A stretch of DNA of 64,000 bases, taken from assembly GCF_030936135.1 (NCBI RefSeq), contig NC_082597.1, forward strand, positions 42,415,095-42,479,094. Reading direction: 5' to 3'. Source of the DNA: Gavia stellata (lineage: Eukaryota > Chordata > Aves > Gaviiformes > Gaviidae). The notes beneath the pieces are model-generated. The model was not told the DNA's origin. It did no database searches and saw nothing but the letters and a program-made list of their open reading frames with translations. Shown in pieces: positions 25,561 through 38,209 of this stretch. The first letter of the stretch is position 1. Every line of letters starts with the position of its first letter. The position numbers were made by a program, and so were the translations under genes.

Positions 25561-25591
25561 CTGAGGTTTTGTACTGAATGCAAAACCTCAG
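25561..25591. repeat. Perfect 11-bp inverted repeat
   Basis: CTGAGGTTTTG (25561-25571) and CAAAACCTCAG (25581-25591) are exact reverse complements separated by nine bases. A second small inverted repeat, TAGCCTG / CAGGCTA, lies about 100 bases upstream near 25457-25477. The pair could mark the remains of a foldback element, but no longer terminal repeats are visible. Confidence 0.8.
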
Positions 25592-26768
25592 CCTGGAGAA
25601 CCTGAATAATTTACAAATTGTAGCTCTGCGTTTCCTTAATCACTAGTCTTTATATGTAATAGTTAAATTTATTTGGCAGCCTAGAATTTAGATATTCTAT
25701 CATTCTCTTGCAGTCAGTTGAATATGTTTGACTGATGCTGGAATGAAGCACAACCCCTAAATAAAATTACTGACGTATATCAGTGACAACAAGAGCACCT
25801 GGAAGACCCCTGCGAGGAATGCACAACCCTAGAATTTTGATGAGGGAGGGTATTAAATACTCCAAAGCTTTCTTGTCAGTAAACATTAAGGCCCTCTGTT
25901 GTGTTAGCCCAATACCTGATGACACAGCTTCCACAGTTTCAGAGCAAAGTGTTGCGTGCCCCAATTTCAATTACAGTTGATAATGTTAAAAGGCAATGTA
26001 CATGTTTCCAAATGCTCTATTCTTTCTGAAGAGATGAATTCACAAAGCCTGTCATCCCAGCTGCTGCTCAGTTAACTTCCACTCTTTTCTGTACTTCAAG
26101 GCAAGTTCACATGAATTGGCTTTCAAGGTGTTAACTTGCACTGTATCTTGAAAAATGTATTTTCTTTTAATAAAGTTCCTGTTACTCCCATCAGGTTTAA
26201 TACTATATTTTGTAACTTCTGTCTCTCATAATTAGCAAGAGCTATAATTTTCACAACTCAAGTTGCATTGCATTTCTCTACATCTAAATATTCTCCCACA
26301 TGTAAGGTATCAGCAGTATTTTCTCTATTGTTCTATAAATATATCTCCCACTATACATCTGAGGTAATCAAACATGCTTAAACTCTAATAAGCTTTGCCC
26401 ACCTCGTGGCCCCAGCTAATAAAGTTTTGATGTTTCTCCTGTGTTGTTATCCTAATCAAACACAAACAAGTATATTGATCAGACTATTTTAAACAGGTGC
26501 GTAACTTCTAAAGGTTTTTGCAATTTATTCTCTCCACTCTCCGCGGTTGTCACTGGCTGCTCCAAATGGTGAAATTAGTGTTCGCTCATAGGTATCTGCT
26601 TTTGAAAAAAAACCACAGGCCCTATCCCCTTTAAAAATACCTTCTATTCAGCAGCCAAAGAATGTGTCACTTCTCAAAATCTTGGCTTATGCATTTGTTT
26701 TTTCAGGTTATGTAAAATACTGTTCCCCACAGAGATTGCCCAGGGTGGTTCCTGTGCCTTAGTGCACT
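25592..26768. other. Non-coding DNA, no gene seen
   Basis: This is AT-rich and featureless. ORFs are short and unrecognised, and no repeat family was identified. Confidence 0.55.
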
Positions 26769-26920
26769 GTGCCTGCTGGTGACCAGCAGGACTGTACAAA
26801 CCACGGGTGGAAATTTAGTGACTGCTTTTTTCCCGTCTGATTCTCTGTCTACCGGTGACCTGCAGGACTGTACAAATGAAGGGTGGAAGTCCAGCGATTG
26901 CTTTTTTTCTTCTTTTTCTT
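26769..26920. repeat. Diverged 76-bp tandem duplication with palindrome
   Basis: The sequence from about 26769 repeats from about 26845 with a period of 76 bases. The shared core GCAGGACTGTACAAA occurs in both copies, followed by GGGTGGAA and a GATTGC/GACTGC plus T-run. By hand roughly 80% of positions agree, so the duplication is old. Copy 1 contains CCTGCTGGT-G-ACCAGCAGG (26772-26790), a 19-base interrupted palindrome with perfect 9-bp arms. In copy 2 the arms have diverged. There is no coding capacity. Confidence 0.7.
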
Positions 26921-28640
26921 CCTGATGGTGTTCCTTCTTGATTCACTCCATGGTTTCAGTGAGATGCACAATCTCTTTTTATTTCTTATTACACAGCATT
27001 TCTGTAGGCTGATAAACAGCTGCTGGATATTTTCTATGCCAAAGAAGATCATAGCAGTGATGGGGAGAGTGTAATTCTTACAAAATAAATGAGACATTAT
27101 GTAAATAAAACACTTTTAAAGCCTCCAGGCTGCAAGGTGCTATCCAAATAAGACAGTATCGCCCACAGCCTCATGTGCTACTTAAAAAAATCAGGGTTAA
27201 GTGTCAGTTTAGATGTGCATTTCAATTAGGGTTAATAGTTCCACAGTCTATGACTCATGCGAAAGCATTTGTTTGGGGGCGAGGCAAGCCACACGTGAGT
27301 TCTGCCTCCAAGAGAGATGTGTTTGGGGGGAGCGTTCTGCACATAAGCCTGATGCTTGAACAAAAGGACTTAAAAATTCTCTGCATGTTTGAATAACTTA
27401 CCCAAGAAGCTAAAAGCTATTTTTCAAAGCGTTCTTCCAGAATACGATTAAAATAAGGTGGTAAAAACTGTAGCTCTTCTTAGAAGATGAGGCATAGGAT
27501 GTAGTTTTTTTCCTTTGGACCAGCTTGTTGTTGTATGTTCTTTCATAAATCCTTCAGGTTTCCTTTTTTTTTTTTTGTTCTCACTGAATAGCTTTCTCAT
27601 TCTGATGTAAGGATTTTACTTTGATGCGTGTAGACCCTCTGATTACTGTAGTTCAATAACAAGTGATCAGGGAGGCAGAACTGCCCAAGAATGGGGCATC
27701 AGGATGGGCAGCAGTGCTTGCTTCCCTTTGAAAAGAGTTTTGGAGCATAAGGATTAAAGGTGTCGTATCAGAATTTAGAGACAGATCCTGGAAACCTAGG
27801 TCAAGCGGTTAAAAATATTTAAATATGTGGGCCTTGGTACCATTTGTTAGGTGCCAACACTGTTTTAGACACTGTTAGGTGCACTTTTAGACACTGAAAG
27901 CATAATGAAGAAATCCTGTACTCTGAAGGACTGGCAAGAGGGTATACCATCAGCAGGAGGTTCTGAGTGCTGGGTGTCAGTTGAGTTAACAACTGCAACA
28001 AAAACCTTTATTCCCTTTCCTTTTCTGACTAATACAAACAGGTTGTCATGACGATGGGAGACTTAAATACACCTAACATTTTACAAATAGATAGCCGTGG
28101 TACCGATAGCTTTCAAAGGGGGTTGATATTTCTATCATCTTCAAAGGAACCTAAAGCAAAATAGCATTCATTTCTATGACTTACACAGAGTGTAACCATG
28201 AGGTATAGTAAAAAGGAAAGTATGTGGGTAAGTGAAAGAACACAGGGGTTGTACCAAGGAAGGAGATTATTGTTAAAGCAGTCATGAGCTAGAAGCAAAA
28301 GCAAACCTGTGTTCAGCCTGATCTCAGGGCTGCTGCTGATCAAAGAGGCCAGGAGAAACCCTCACTCAGTAGAAAAAGGCTGCAACAATTAATCAGCAGG
28401 GAAAGCTTTTGTTATTTATGTTGTTTTTGTGGAAATGTATTGGACAGAGACCTGAAAGGGCTCTCCATGGCACTCCACCCTGCTGTCACAGACAACGGCA
28501 TGGCTTTGTTTCCAGGAGGGCACTCTCATTGAGAGCAGGCAGTAGTGGGGCTGTTGGCATTTTCCCCCGGAAGAATATAAGCCAGCCAAGTCTTTTTGCT
28601 AAGGAAGTATTTGGATTTCTGCAAAATGTGCTTCTTTCCA
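26921..28640. other. Non-coding DNA, no gene seen
   Basis: This is AT-rich sequence with a 13-base T run at 27564-27576. A small imperfect direct repeat sits at about 27846-27895, where 'gttaggtgc' and 'ttttagacact' each occur twice. The frame running into the CR1 from 28409 is non-CR1 in its first part and looks like chance. Confidence 0.5.
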
Positions 28641-29335
28641 CCCAGCTAGAAAGCAGCTTTGCAGAAAAGGACCTGGGGGTCATGGTGGACACCAAGTTGA
28701 ACATGAGCCAGCAATGTGCCCTTCCTGCAAAGGCCGTTAGTGGTGTCCTGGGTTTCATTAGGAGGAGCGCTGCCAGCAGGTAGAGGGAGGTGATTGTTCC
28801 CATCTACTCAGCACTGGTGAGGCCAAACCTGGAGTGCTGGGTCCAGTTCTGGGGTCCTCAGTACACGAGAGACATGGAGCTACTGGAGAGAGTCCAACAA
28901 AGGGCCACAAAGACAATTAAGGGACTGAAGCATCTCTTCTATGAGGAAGGGCTGAGAGAACTGGGACTGTCAGCCTGGAGAAGAGAAGGCTCAGGGGGAT
29001 CTTATCAATGTACATAAATACCTGAAGGGAGGGTGTAAAGAAGACAGAGCCAGGCTCTTCCCAGTGGTGCCCAGTGACAGGACAAGAGGCGATGGGCATG
29101 AACTGAAACACAGGAAGTCCCCTCTGAACATCAGGAAACACTTTTTTACTGTGAGGCTGACAGAGCGCTGGCACAGGTTGCCCAGAGATTGTGGAGCCTC
29201 CATCCTTGGAGATATTCAAAAGCTGTCTGGAGATGGTCCTGGGCAAGCAGCTTTAGGTGGCACTACTTGAGCCAGGGGTTGGACAAGGTGACCTCCAAAG
29301 GTCCCTTCCAACCTCAACCATTCTGTGACTCTATG
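28641..29335 (+). mobile_element. 5'-truncated CR1 LINE, 3' end
   Basis: This is the end of a CR1 (Chicken Repeat 1) non-LTR retrotransposon, truncated at its 5' side as most CR1 copies are. The translated frame shows the C-terminal part of the ORF2 reverse transcriptase: AEKDLGVMVDTKLNMSQQC, then [19 protein letters not shown] and [18 protein letters not shown], then in another frame LNIRKHFFTVRLTERWHRLP. The 3' UTR reads 'ggtcccttccaacctcaacc' and ends in two degenerate 8-mers ATTCTGTG ACTCTATG (29320-29335), the usual CR1 terminus. Breaks include a TAG stop at 28781-28783, apparent 1-base losses near 28970 and 28997, and a small deletion near 29185. It is therefore a dead copy with no promoter or endonuclease domain. 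Confidence 0.93.
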
Positions 29336-32300
29336 AAAATGTAAGGTAAAAAGAATTCAAAGCATTGATTACTTCATTTTATGAAAGAGGAAAGTTGTTT
29401 TCCATTGACCACTGGTAATTACATCTTGATTTTTACCTTCTGCACATCATCTCCACAGGACTTCAGCACAACGTATCTGCCCTCTCCCTCCACCTGCACA
29501 CACCACCTTCTGTTGCAAAAACTTAGCACAACACTTAAACAACCCTACAATGACAAACAGCTGACAACTAAATAGCTCCACCCAAATCCTGTCTACTTCA
29601 TAACACCACCACTGCAGTCTTTGGGAGAATAAAAATTGCCCTTTTTCTTAACATTTTATGAAAAAAAAAAAAAAGAATTTTCTGACTGGAAACCCTCCAG
29701 ATTTCCATGGAAAGACAGAGGGAGCTAAGGGAGGCAGGTGTGACCATCTGAAGGAGTCAATCATTTTGGCAAGGTTATTAAATATTATGGAGCAGTTTTG
29801 AAATACAGAGAAGTGAGGCCCCAGGTTGCACTAGGGCAGCAGTTTTAGCATACCAGTCTGGGTTCTGGTACACTGGTTCCCTGGTGCTCCTACCTCAGCT
29901 CAAGGTCTCAAAGAAAAAAAACCATACATAATTTTCCAGGTTGCTTGTAGAAGCACAGACACATCAAAAGAAACTTTTAATCTGTTCTGATGTTTGCTAC
30001 TCCTGGGAGAAGACAGCACTTCATTCAGAGTTAGAAAATATGGCTGGAACCAAGCGGCTTCCCTCTGCAGTTCTCCAGAACAATTACTATTGCAGCTTGT
30101 TAGAGGGTGACCTTAATTTCCAGGAGAAGGAATAACAGTGTGGAAGATTCACACAGCGCTGTATTGATCTGCCTTGCAAATTTGAATTTTCCTTCTCATA
30201 ACTTCATTTACATTGCCCATGTCTGCTGGTGCCTTCATTCATTAATGCTCCATTACAGTCCTGTCCATCTTTAAGGACAACTGGATTTAATTCACTCAGT
30301 GAAGACAGAAAAAAAGTCATAAATCCTTCATAACAGGCTTCTTCCCACACTTTTAACTCTATTCTAGTACTGCAAATAATTACTGCATGCATCAGCTGAG
30401 GGATTTTTTTTATTTATTGGACCTTAGTAAGAAACTTGGAATTCAAACAGATTCACAAGCATTTAGAAATGTAAACAAATCACATACACAAATTTAACTA
30501 TTTCTCCCTTGGCATTCCAGCTTAGTTTGTAAACTGGCACCAACAACCTGCTTCAAACACTTCAGCAGTAGTTGATTGCCTCCTTCCTTTCAGTAAAAGT
30601 ACTAAACCTAAAGTTTTTAATAACATTAGCTTCATTTAAATATCACATTTTTTTTTGCATTGCATTTTATCTACTTAAAACCACTTAAAATTAACCAACC
30701 GAAGACTTATGGCAGTAGAATTTTAATAAGCAATACCAACTCCTTCCATGTCAAGTATTATTAAACTTATGGGTTATTGCATTTGGTTTTAAAAGGTTGG
30801 TTAGGTGGCAAGTTCATTTAACAACATTTCAAATCAAAGCACTTTATTTCAGTTAGAATTAATGACATTGAAGACAACATATCTAATATTATAGAGGGAA
30901 AAAGCCCAGATACAGCAATTAAATTACATTTCTTAATTAAATCAAAATAATTTAATTCCATTCTCTGTCAAAAGGAAAGATTTTCCCCATTGACTCTAGG
31001 GTGCTTTCATCTGGTATAGTTAAAGAAACAAAGTGAGTTCATATCTTGCTGTTATTACCTGAAGCAATGTAATGCTCGATATGGTCTGCCTGTAAAAAGG
31101 CAATGTAATTTTGTACAAGGTTCCCTTTTTGGAAAGGAAAGTTATTTCTGACAATGTTGCAAAATATCAAAAGATACATGCCCAATCTAATTTAATGACA
31201 CGATTCCATATCGCTACTGGCCAGGTTGTTGAACAGCAATGCAAATTATGTCAATGTTCTGGTTGCATTGCCTTATTTTGCCATGAGAAATGTTTTCTTT
31301 TTTTGAAACATTTATCCTCGGCATAGTTAGAGTCTGACAACACTGATAGTTACAGTAAGTGTAACCTTCCACTGATTAAAGCACCTACTGTGTCTGAATC
31401 AACAGCATGGAATTTGGGAGGCTTTGCTTTGGTTGAAACCTTTTGGCCAAGAAAGCCATTTAGACCATTCTGGATGTTCTCCAGCCAACACCATGGCCCT
31501 TCTCCCAGCCCCAGATCAGACATGCACTTGTGGGCTGGCTGAACACAGATATCCTCCATTGCATAGGCAGAGTATTCTTGCTTCGAGAGGGGCAAAACAA
31601 ACACAAATCAGAAAAAAAGGTATCTAGAAATCACCCATTCATTTTTACTGCTTATTAAATGATCATGCACACTGTGGGTCTATTTTCATGCTTTATGTAT
31701 GGTTTGGGAAGTTCCAAGAATTTCTGTAAATAACTTCAAAACTCAAACCAGAGTCTGTCAACATTGTCCAACTTAAAAGTTTTGGGACCTCTAAGGATTC
31801 AAGATTCAAAAGCTGTTGAATGATGCAGGTACTCAAACAGTAGGATGACATTTCAAGCCTGCTTACTGCCTTCTCCTACCACATCAGCTGTGCTGAATAA
31901 TCAGGCAATTCTCTGGTAATGGGACTTTTTTTTTCTGGTAAATCTAACCATATTTTCAGGTAGCAGAAATCAGTAGCCTCCTGGAAGGAAGCCAGCTGTC
32001 CCTGGGAATTGGTGGGAAGGTTTGATAACAACCTATACTGACTATCCAATTAATTAAGTGAATGAAGAAAGCTCACTGTAGATTATCAAACTCCACAGAT
32101 TTTGGTGCAGAGAATAGTCACAGAATAAAAAAAATACATTTTTATATTTTATTTAAAATTCTTTCTGACCTGGGCATTGCCATTCTACCTGACATTAAAA
32201 TCCACTCTGCATAAACACTTCCATGGAGGTCACATTTTAATTACAGCAACACATTTGATGATACCCATAGAGGAAAACATATAATCATGCTTTATTAGCT

Positions 32301-32545
32301 GACATGCAACATTAAATTCCACAGAAGAATCAATTCTGTATAGGAACAGGGCACAATGACAAAATATCAAAGGTCTGACACATCTCATCATGAAGAGTGC
32401 AAAGTGGTCCTTACCCTGCACTGCAGCAAGTGATGTATTAGTTAATGTACAGAAATGTTACATCTGCTACAGATCACCTTTATTAACCTTCAGTTTCTAC
32501 AAACGATGTCCTACAGAGATTGCAGAATCAACCACTCCCATATCA
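29336..32545. other. Non-coding DNA, no gene seen
   Basis: This is AT-rich sequence with a run of 14 A at 29661-29674 and other short A/T runs. ORFs are at most about 84 codons and unrecognised. No RNA gene or intact repeat was recognised. Confidence 0.55.
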
Positions 32546-32618
32546 GTATTATTATTAATTATTATTATTATTATCATAATTGTCATTGTCATTATCATCA
32601 TTATTATTATTATTATAT
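32546..32618. repeat. Imperfect ATT/ATC/GTC trinucleotide microsatellite
   Basis: Triplets of the form ATT, with ATC and GTC interruptions in the middle, run for about 70 bases. Read in frame they give a string of isoleucine and valine codons inside an otherwise meaningless 107-codon frame, so that frame should not be annotated as a protein. The interruptions suggest an old, stabilised array. Confidence 0.9.
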
Positions 32619-34014
32619 TGATAAAGAATTCTACACACTTTTCAGGTCATTTTTATTTCCTTTTACAGAGGAACAGAAATCTCATAAGAGCTGACAATTG
32701 TGAAAAGAAATAAAATAGAAGGGCATTTTCTCAATGTATTCCCTTCAATTTTGCTGCTAAAATAAAAATTTGAAATTGAGAACTCATGAGCCATCAGGCA
32801 TAAGGATGGCACTCATTTGGTAGTGTCCAGAAGAAGCTTTCTTTTCAATTTTGAAAATCCAGGCTCTTACGTATGAACACTAGAATTTAGTAGAAAGCTG
32901 ATTCTTTCCTGATGTTGTCCTGCATTTTTGCCTGCGTAGACTTTGTTTCTCTTAATTATCTCAGTCTTTTTTATTTCATTTATTTTGAAGCAATTATTTA
33001 TCCTTTCATCTTCAAGACCGCTGTCCTCCATGTGTGTCCCTGGGAAAACCCATCTACTCTCATCAAACTCCATAGGAACTTTATCACATTTCCATATCCT
33101 TTTGAGCTTTTCTTTTTGTTTTAATCTCCCTTTTTTGTTTTACATTATTTCCTTTTCTCTCATGGTTCATTTACTCTGTAGGTAAGTCTTCCCAACAGCT
33201 TGTCATTGTTTAGTGAATGCCGTATTGGTGCGCTTTATTTTTTACATTACCAATTCTCTAGGTTTTGTTTCTCCCCTGCAGTTGTGGCTAATTGTGAATC
33301 CGTAAGGAGACCTCTCTGATCCACTCACTGAGATGAGAGCTATACCACCCTTGTACAGCCTAGGGTTCGCTCTTCGGAAAGAGACCAGAAAATATAGTTT
33401 GCTCAAGAGAAAATAAAGTGAGTGATCTGATTAAGTTGCTTCTTCCCCAATTAGACTAATCTTCCAGGCTCCAAAAAAAGCATTTGCACTTAAAAGCCCT
33501 ACAGCCTGCAGCTTTACTTTAATCAAATAAGGGCTGCTCCTGCCATTTTTTTCCATACTAGAAAGTGTTCTACTCCTCAAAAAATGCAGGAGACTTAATC
33601 TGTGCCATTCTGCAAGGGTGGCCTGCAGTCAATTTGTTCATTGGTTAACACAAGTTCTGTCGTTCACTGGAAAATGCACATTTCCAGCTTGTCATACAAA
33701 TGAATCAAGGCTGAAAAGAAAATAGTGGAAAAATTATAGTGCCATTACAGCAGATGATGATGCATGTCCTGAAGAGTCAAACAATATAGACCAAAATTGA
33801 AAAATCCTTTCAAAGTAGTTGCAGTTAACTGAACTTAATTGCTGTATGTGAACACCAGACATCAGCCTTGTGTTAATAATACTGGCTTTCAGTCACCATC
33901 AGTAAAGGCATTTTAGCTTATTATTTCCATCAAATGGATGAATGGTGCAGATTAACCCTTTACATTTTGTTTTACGATATTAATATTAGTATTAAAATAA
34001 CACCTGCATTAGCC
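32619..34014. other. Non-coding DNA, no gene seen
   Basis: This is AT-rich, with a pyrimidine-rich patch near 33060-33170. No ORF or repeat family is supported. Confidence 0.55.
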
Positions 34015-34058
34015 TGTTACATGCTGGGTATTCCTCTGTTACATGCCGTGTATTCCTC
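34015..34058. repeat. Two-copy 22-bp tandem repeat
   Basis: TGTTACATGCTGGGTATTCC plus TC at 34015-34036 is followed directly by a copy at 34037-34058 differing at two positions. It looks like a simple replication-slippage duplication. Confidence 0.85.
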
Positions 34059-37000
34059 TGCTTGAATACTGATAAAACTGGAGCACTATATGAATTCAAG
34101 GTGCTTCAGAATGAAGAAAAAAACCCATAATTTGTTCTCCGTTTCACCAGTCCATACACCACTCAGACAAAAAAAATCATATTTAAATAATTTGGGTTAG
34201 CCCTGCATTTAAAAACTCTGTGCCTAAAGTCTGTGTTTTTACGTTGCTCCCAAGACCTACACTGCCAAGATGCCTTTGTACAACCCAAAGACAATCTTCT
34301 CTCTTGTGGTGGTACTGCCAGTACAGAAGTGTTTTGAGCTAAAGGAGTAAGAAAGGAATTTGTATTTATAAGAAAGAGGCTTCAATTATGAACATAGGAA
34401 AAATAGTAACTTAAATATCGTGGATCAACACTTAATGAATATGTATGCTGGAGTTAAAAACAGGTTCAATGATGGCTTTTGGAGCTGTCCCTCTAGAGAC
34501 TACTGCTGTGCTTGTCGCTCATCTTGTTTCTGATAGATGAGATGTATCAGAAACCTCTTGTGTTGTCGGAAATCATTTTGATGATGGCAGTGAAGATAGC
34601 TAACTTGGTGGAGAGCACTCTGGTTGGACACTTTGGTTCCAGAAGAGAGAAAGAAGATGGAAGCTGAACCCTAGGGTGATGACACTCTTGCACTTTAAAC
34701 AGCTACACAACATGAGACAAACTGCTCAAGTCACTTTTAGAGAAAGAAAGACTTACCTAGAAATGTTCTTCCACAGTCTCAAGATTTTAGATCTCCTTGA
34801 AGAAATTTCACTGAAGAATGTCAGAAGCATCTTCAATAAAAGACCAGACAACCATTAGCTCAATATTTGCAGATCACCCTGGAATCTAATGAACTTCAGG
34901 TAAAATGCATATATCCCTGCTGAGTTTTTTTGATTGGCATATAAAAGATGTGAGAAAATGCTATATTTCAGGAATCCAAAATTAAAATACTATCATGCAA
35001 GGAAACACGCTTCAGCTCACAATATAAAAAACTCTCACATGTCATCAATTACTATTTATTAATGTAAACATATAGGTAAATATACAGACCCTTTCTCTCT
35101 GTTGCAGCTTAATATTACATCTTAATATTTTGGGTGTTTTCTGCTAACTCCTCCTTCTGAAATCATGTGAATAAACACAATCTCCATCTATCATCTAACC
35201 TTCCTAGTTGCAAAGAAAACCTGAAAAATCCATGAGTGATTAAATAGCTAGGGAACAATTAGAAATTAACACATTTATTATTTTTAAGTCCTCTTTTTTA
35301 AGACATCCTTAAAATGGTTGGGATTCTGATCAATGAATTCTGAATATCTGGCTGAGTTAACCCCAGGGCATAGACATACCTTCACGTAGCAATAGACAAC
35401 GATGATTTGAGATGTTATCACTCCTCTCTGCCATATGTTTTATTCCAGCAGGACAGTAGGCAGTAGAAAAGATATATGAACATTCCCTTAGCAAAGTCAA
35501 GCACCTCAGAGGACAGCTCAGGCCACCAGACTTTGCACAGAAATGATTGACAAGTGCTCACATGGCCACAGTCTGCGCTGCAGGCACAATAAGCACCATC
35601 AGAGGGACAGGAGGAAGCAGCTGCAGGGTGCAAGTATCAGAAAGCATCTCTTCCCTTTGCTGTGTTGATGCGGTCGTAAGCCCAAAGAAAAACATGAAAG
35701 CATGCACAGAAATAAAAGCAGGGTACCAGAACTGGCATGAGGTTTGTTTATCCTGGTGCTGACCAGCAAGCTCATTATTAGCTTGCTTAAGGGTATAGAA
35801 AACAATACTCAAGTAACGGCTCATTTCTGAGAATAATGTGGTTATATATGCTCCTCCAGCTAATGAGATTCCTGTTTAATGCTATGTACTGTACCATCAT
35901 AACTACATGGTGGTAAGCAAATCTGCATCTCTGAATGTTGATAAAGGAAGAAGTGGAAAATTTAACAACTGAACCTGTGCTGAGCAATTTCATTGCTCCA
36001 AGCTGCACTTCAGTGCTAGACAACAAAGCTGCTTCTGCTACCACAAAGGCATCTTTCTCTTCTTGTTCCAAATGATCATTGACTGCATGATTTGAAAAAG
36101 TATATTAGAAAATATTTAATACCTCCTTAGGTATTTATATTGTCATTTTCAGTCAACTTGATAAGACCGATTGCCCAGCGCAGCAGGACAAGAGACATTT
36201 TGCTCCAATAAGCTCTCTGTAGGAGCTGAAAATAAGACACCAAAAGGTGTGAAGAGCTCATCAATACAAATAGATTGACATTCATGATAGGATCAAACAG
36301 TTGCATATAGTGGGCATGAGAAACTCTTTGCCAATATCTGCATGTCTTCAGTATCACTGACACAAGCAGTCAGTGGCTGACCCTGTTTTGAAGTGTTTCC
36401 CACGAACGTAATTAACTGTAACGATGGTTGATAAGGTTGGACACCTAACAGTCACTATCTAAAAGTCAGGCATATGGTCTAAGATAGGCATTTCTGCTCT
36501 CTAAAGTCAATAAAATGATATCTGAAAGGAGGTCATCCCATTTAGCTTAGACTTTTTTCTTAGCGAAGGCATGAATTGCCCACAGGAGGTGCATATCCCT
36601 CTCCATTGCCTCTAAGAAAAGTCCTGATAAGTGGGCTAGACATTACACTTTCTTTCTCATTCTTCTGGTATTATTTAACTCATTATTATGGACTGGTTTA
36701 TTTTCTTGGTTTTGAATGTTCAAGCTTGGTGACTTGCTTTGGGTTTTTTTGAAAGGAACATATTTATGGTGGCCTTTACTTTGGAAATTCAGTTAAATTT
36801 TGCTGAAATTGAATATAATGATTTCCTTCAATAATGGGACACACTTTCTCTAATAGATAGCAATGAAATATAACTTAAGAGGCTGCTGAAAATACAGGGA
36901 CTGAAAAAAGGCTGTAATTAGTTGAACTTCATTGCTGTGTGAACACTATTATTATCTATGTATTACTATTATTTTGAATTTAGATCAAGACTAAATAAAA

Positions 37001-38192
37001 CTTACTAAGGGAATGAGGAAACAGGTGAAAGGAATGCTTGACTGTAACAATCAGTTTAACAGTGAGATGAAAAGTAATACAGAAATCAGGGTTAGAAAGT
37101 TCAAAATAAGAATTGCAAACTCTCTCATATTCTGTCATACAGAAGAACAGTTCTGCAACACTGTCATGTTTCAAGAACCCTAACTCATCCACGAGAAACC
37201 TGCCCAAGTCCAACATAGATTTAAAATGCAGAGGCACCATTTCACAGCATGGCTTGAAATTTGGTAAACTGCAGAAGCAATCTGTCATATTCCTTCTTGT
37301 CATAGATGTTTTTGCTGGGACTTCATAAGCAGAATGAATGCTTGAAGAGTAATGAAGGGGAAGATTTACTTTGTAGACACTCCAATTTAGACTTAGCTTA
37401 GTACATTCTCAAAACCAGTGTGTTTTCAGTAGCTTGCAAGCATAAGCTATACAAGAAACACCCCCAACTCCCTCATCACCTTCTCTTCAGCCCTCATAAA
37501 TGCTTCTTTTCTCCCTAGCAAACTTGGGATTTCCTCTCCCAGATAAATTGCTACAGTTTATGTATGCATTTAACAAAGCTGGCATAAAGGTCAGCAGCTG
37601 GATAACAGACTGGCATTAATGTATGCTGTGCAAAAAGGGCTATGCAAAAGGGTGTGTAAGTACAGAAGTACAAGTGAAGATCTTTGTCCGTGCCCTCTCT
37701 ACAATAAGAAGGAGGTTGTGAGAAGGGAGCCCTGCAGACCCCAAACGGAAAACAGCCCTCTGGCCAGGACAGTTGGACACCGCAGTGACCATCACAGTGA
37801 CTATGGCTCTGCTCGCCCACGTCTCATGGGTGCTCCATCCTACAAACCTCAGCCCAGTCAGGCTGTGGCTTGGCTTCTCTTCATGCTGTAACAGCTCCCG
37901 GTTGTGGATAATGGTACCTAGTTGAAAAGCAGGCACACAGTTGGAGTTTGGTGCAAGAGAACACATTCTCCCAATTGGAATTTCACTGGACAGATAAGCT
38001 TGATGGAAAAATAACCTTGTGAAATGCTAATATATCCATTACATCTATGTGTTCCCTAAACAGTGTAACCAAAATCTATAGGAGTCAGCTATGACTCTTC
38101 ATATGGTTTGTGACCTCTCCAACAGTGCTCTACATATCTCTATGATGTGCGCTTGGAAACCAATAGTTGCTGTCAGCTATGAAATAAAACTT
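34059..38192. other. Non-coding DNA, no gene seen
   Basis: This is AT-rich. Minus-strand frames of about 107-108 codons (36980-37303 and 37640-37966) have no recognisable motif and are opposed by frames on the other strand. No intact repeat family was identified. Confidence 0.55.
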
Positions 38193-38209
38193 GGGGGAGG
38201 GGGGGCGGG
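38193..38209 (+). other. G-quadruplex-capable run
   Basis: The plus strand reads five G, A, seven G, C, three G. It can be parsed as four GGG tracts with loops of one to three bases, the usual intramolecular G-quadruplex pattern. It sits isolated in AT-rich DNA, not in an obvious promoter. Confidence 0.7.

Noticed and set aside
28409..28640. Frame continuing upstream of the CR1
   Set aside because: The sequence before about 28641 does not resemble CR1 ORF2, so the frame is open by chance up to the truncation point.
33820..36960. Similar phrases 'gaacttaattgctgtatgtg' near 33833 and 'gaacttcattgctgtgtgaa' near 36923
   Set aside because: The similarity covers only about 30 bases with gaps and could be chance.
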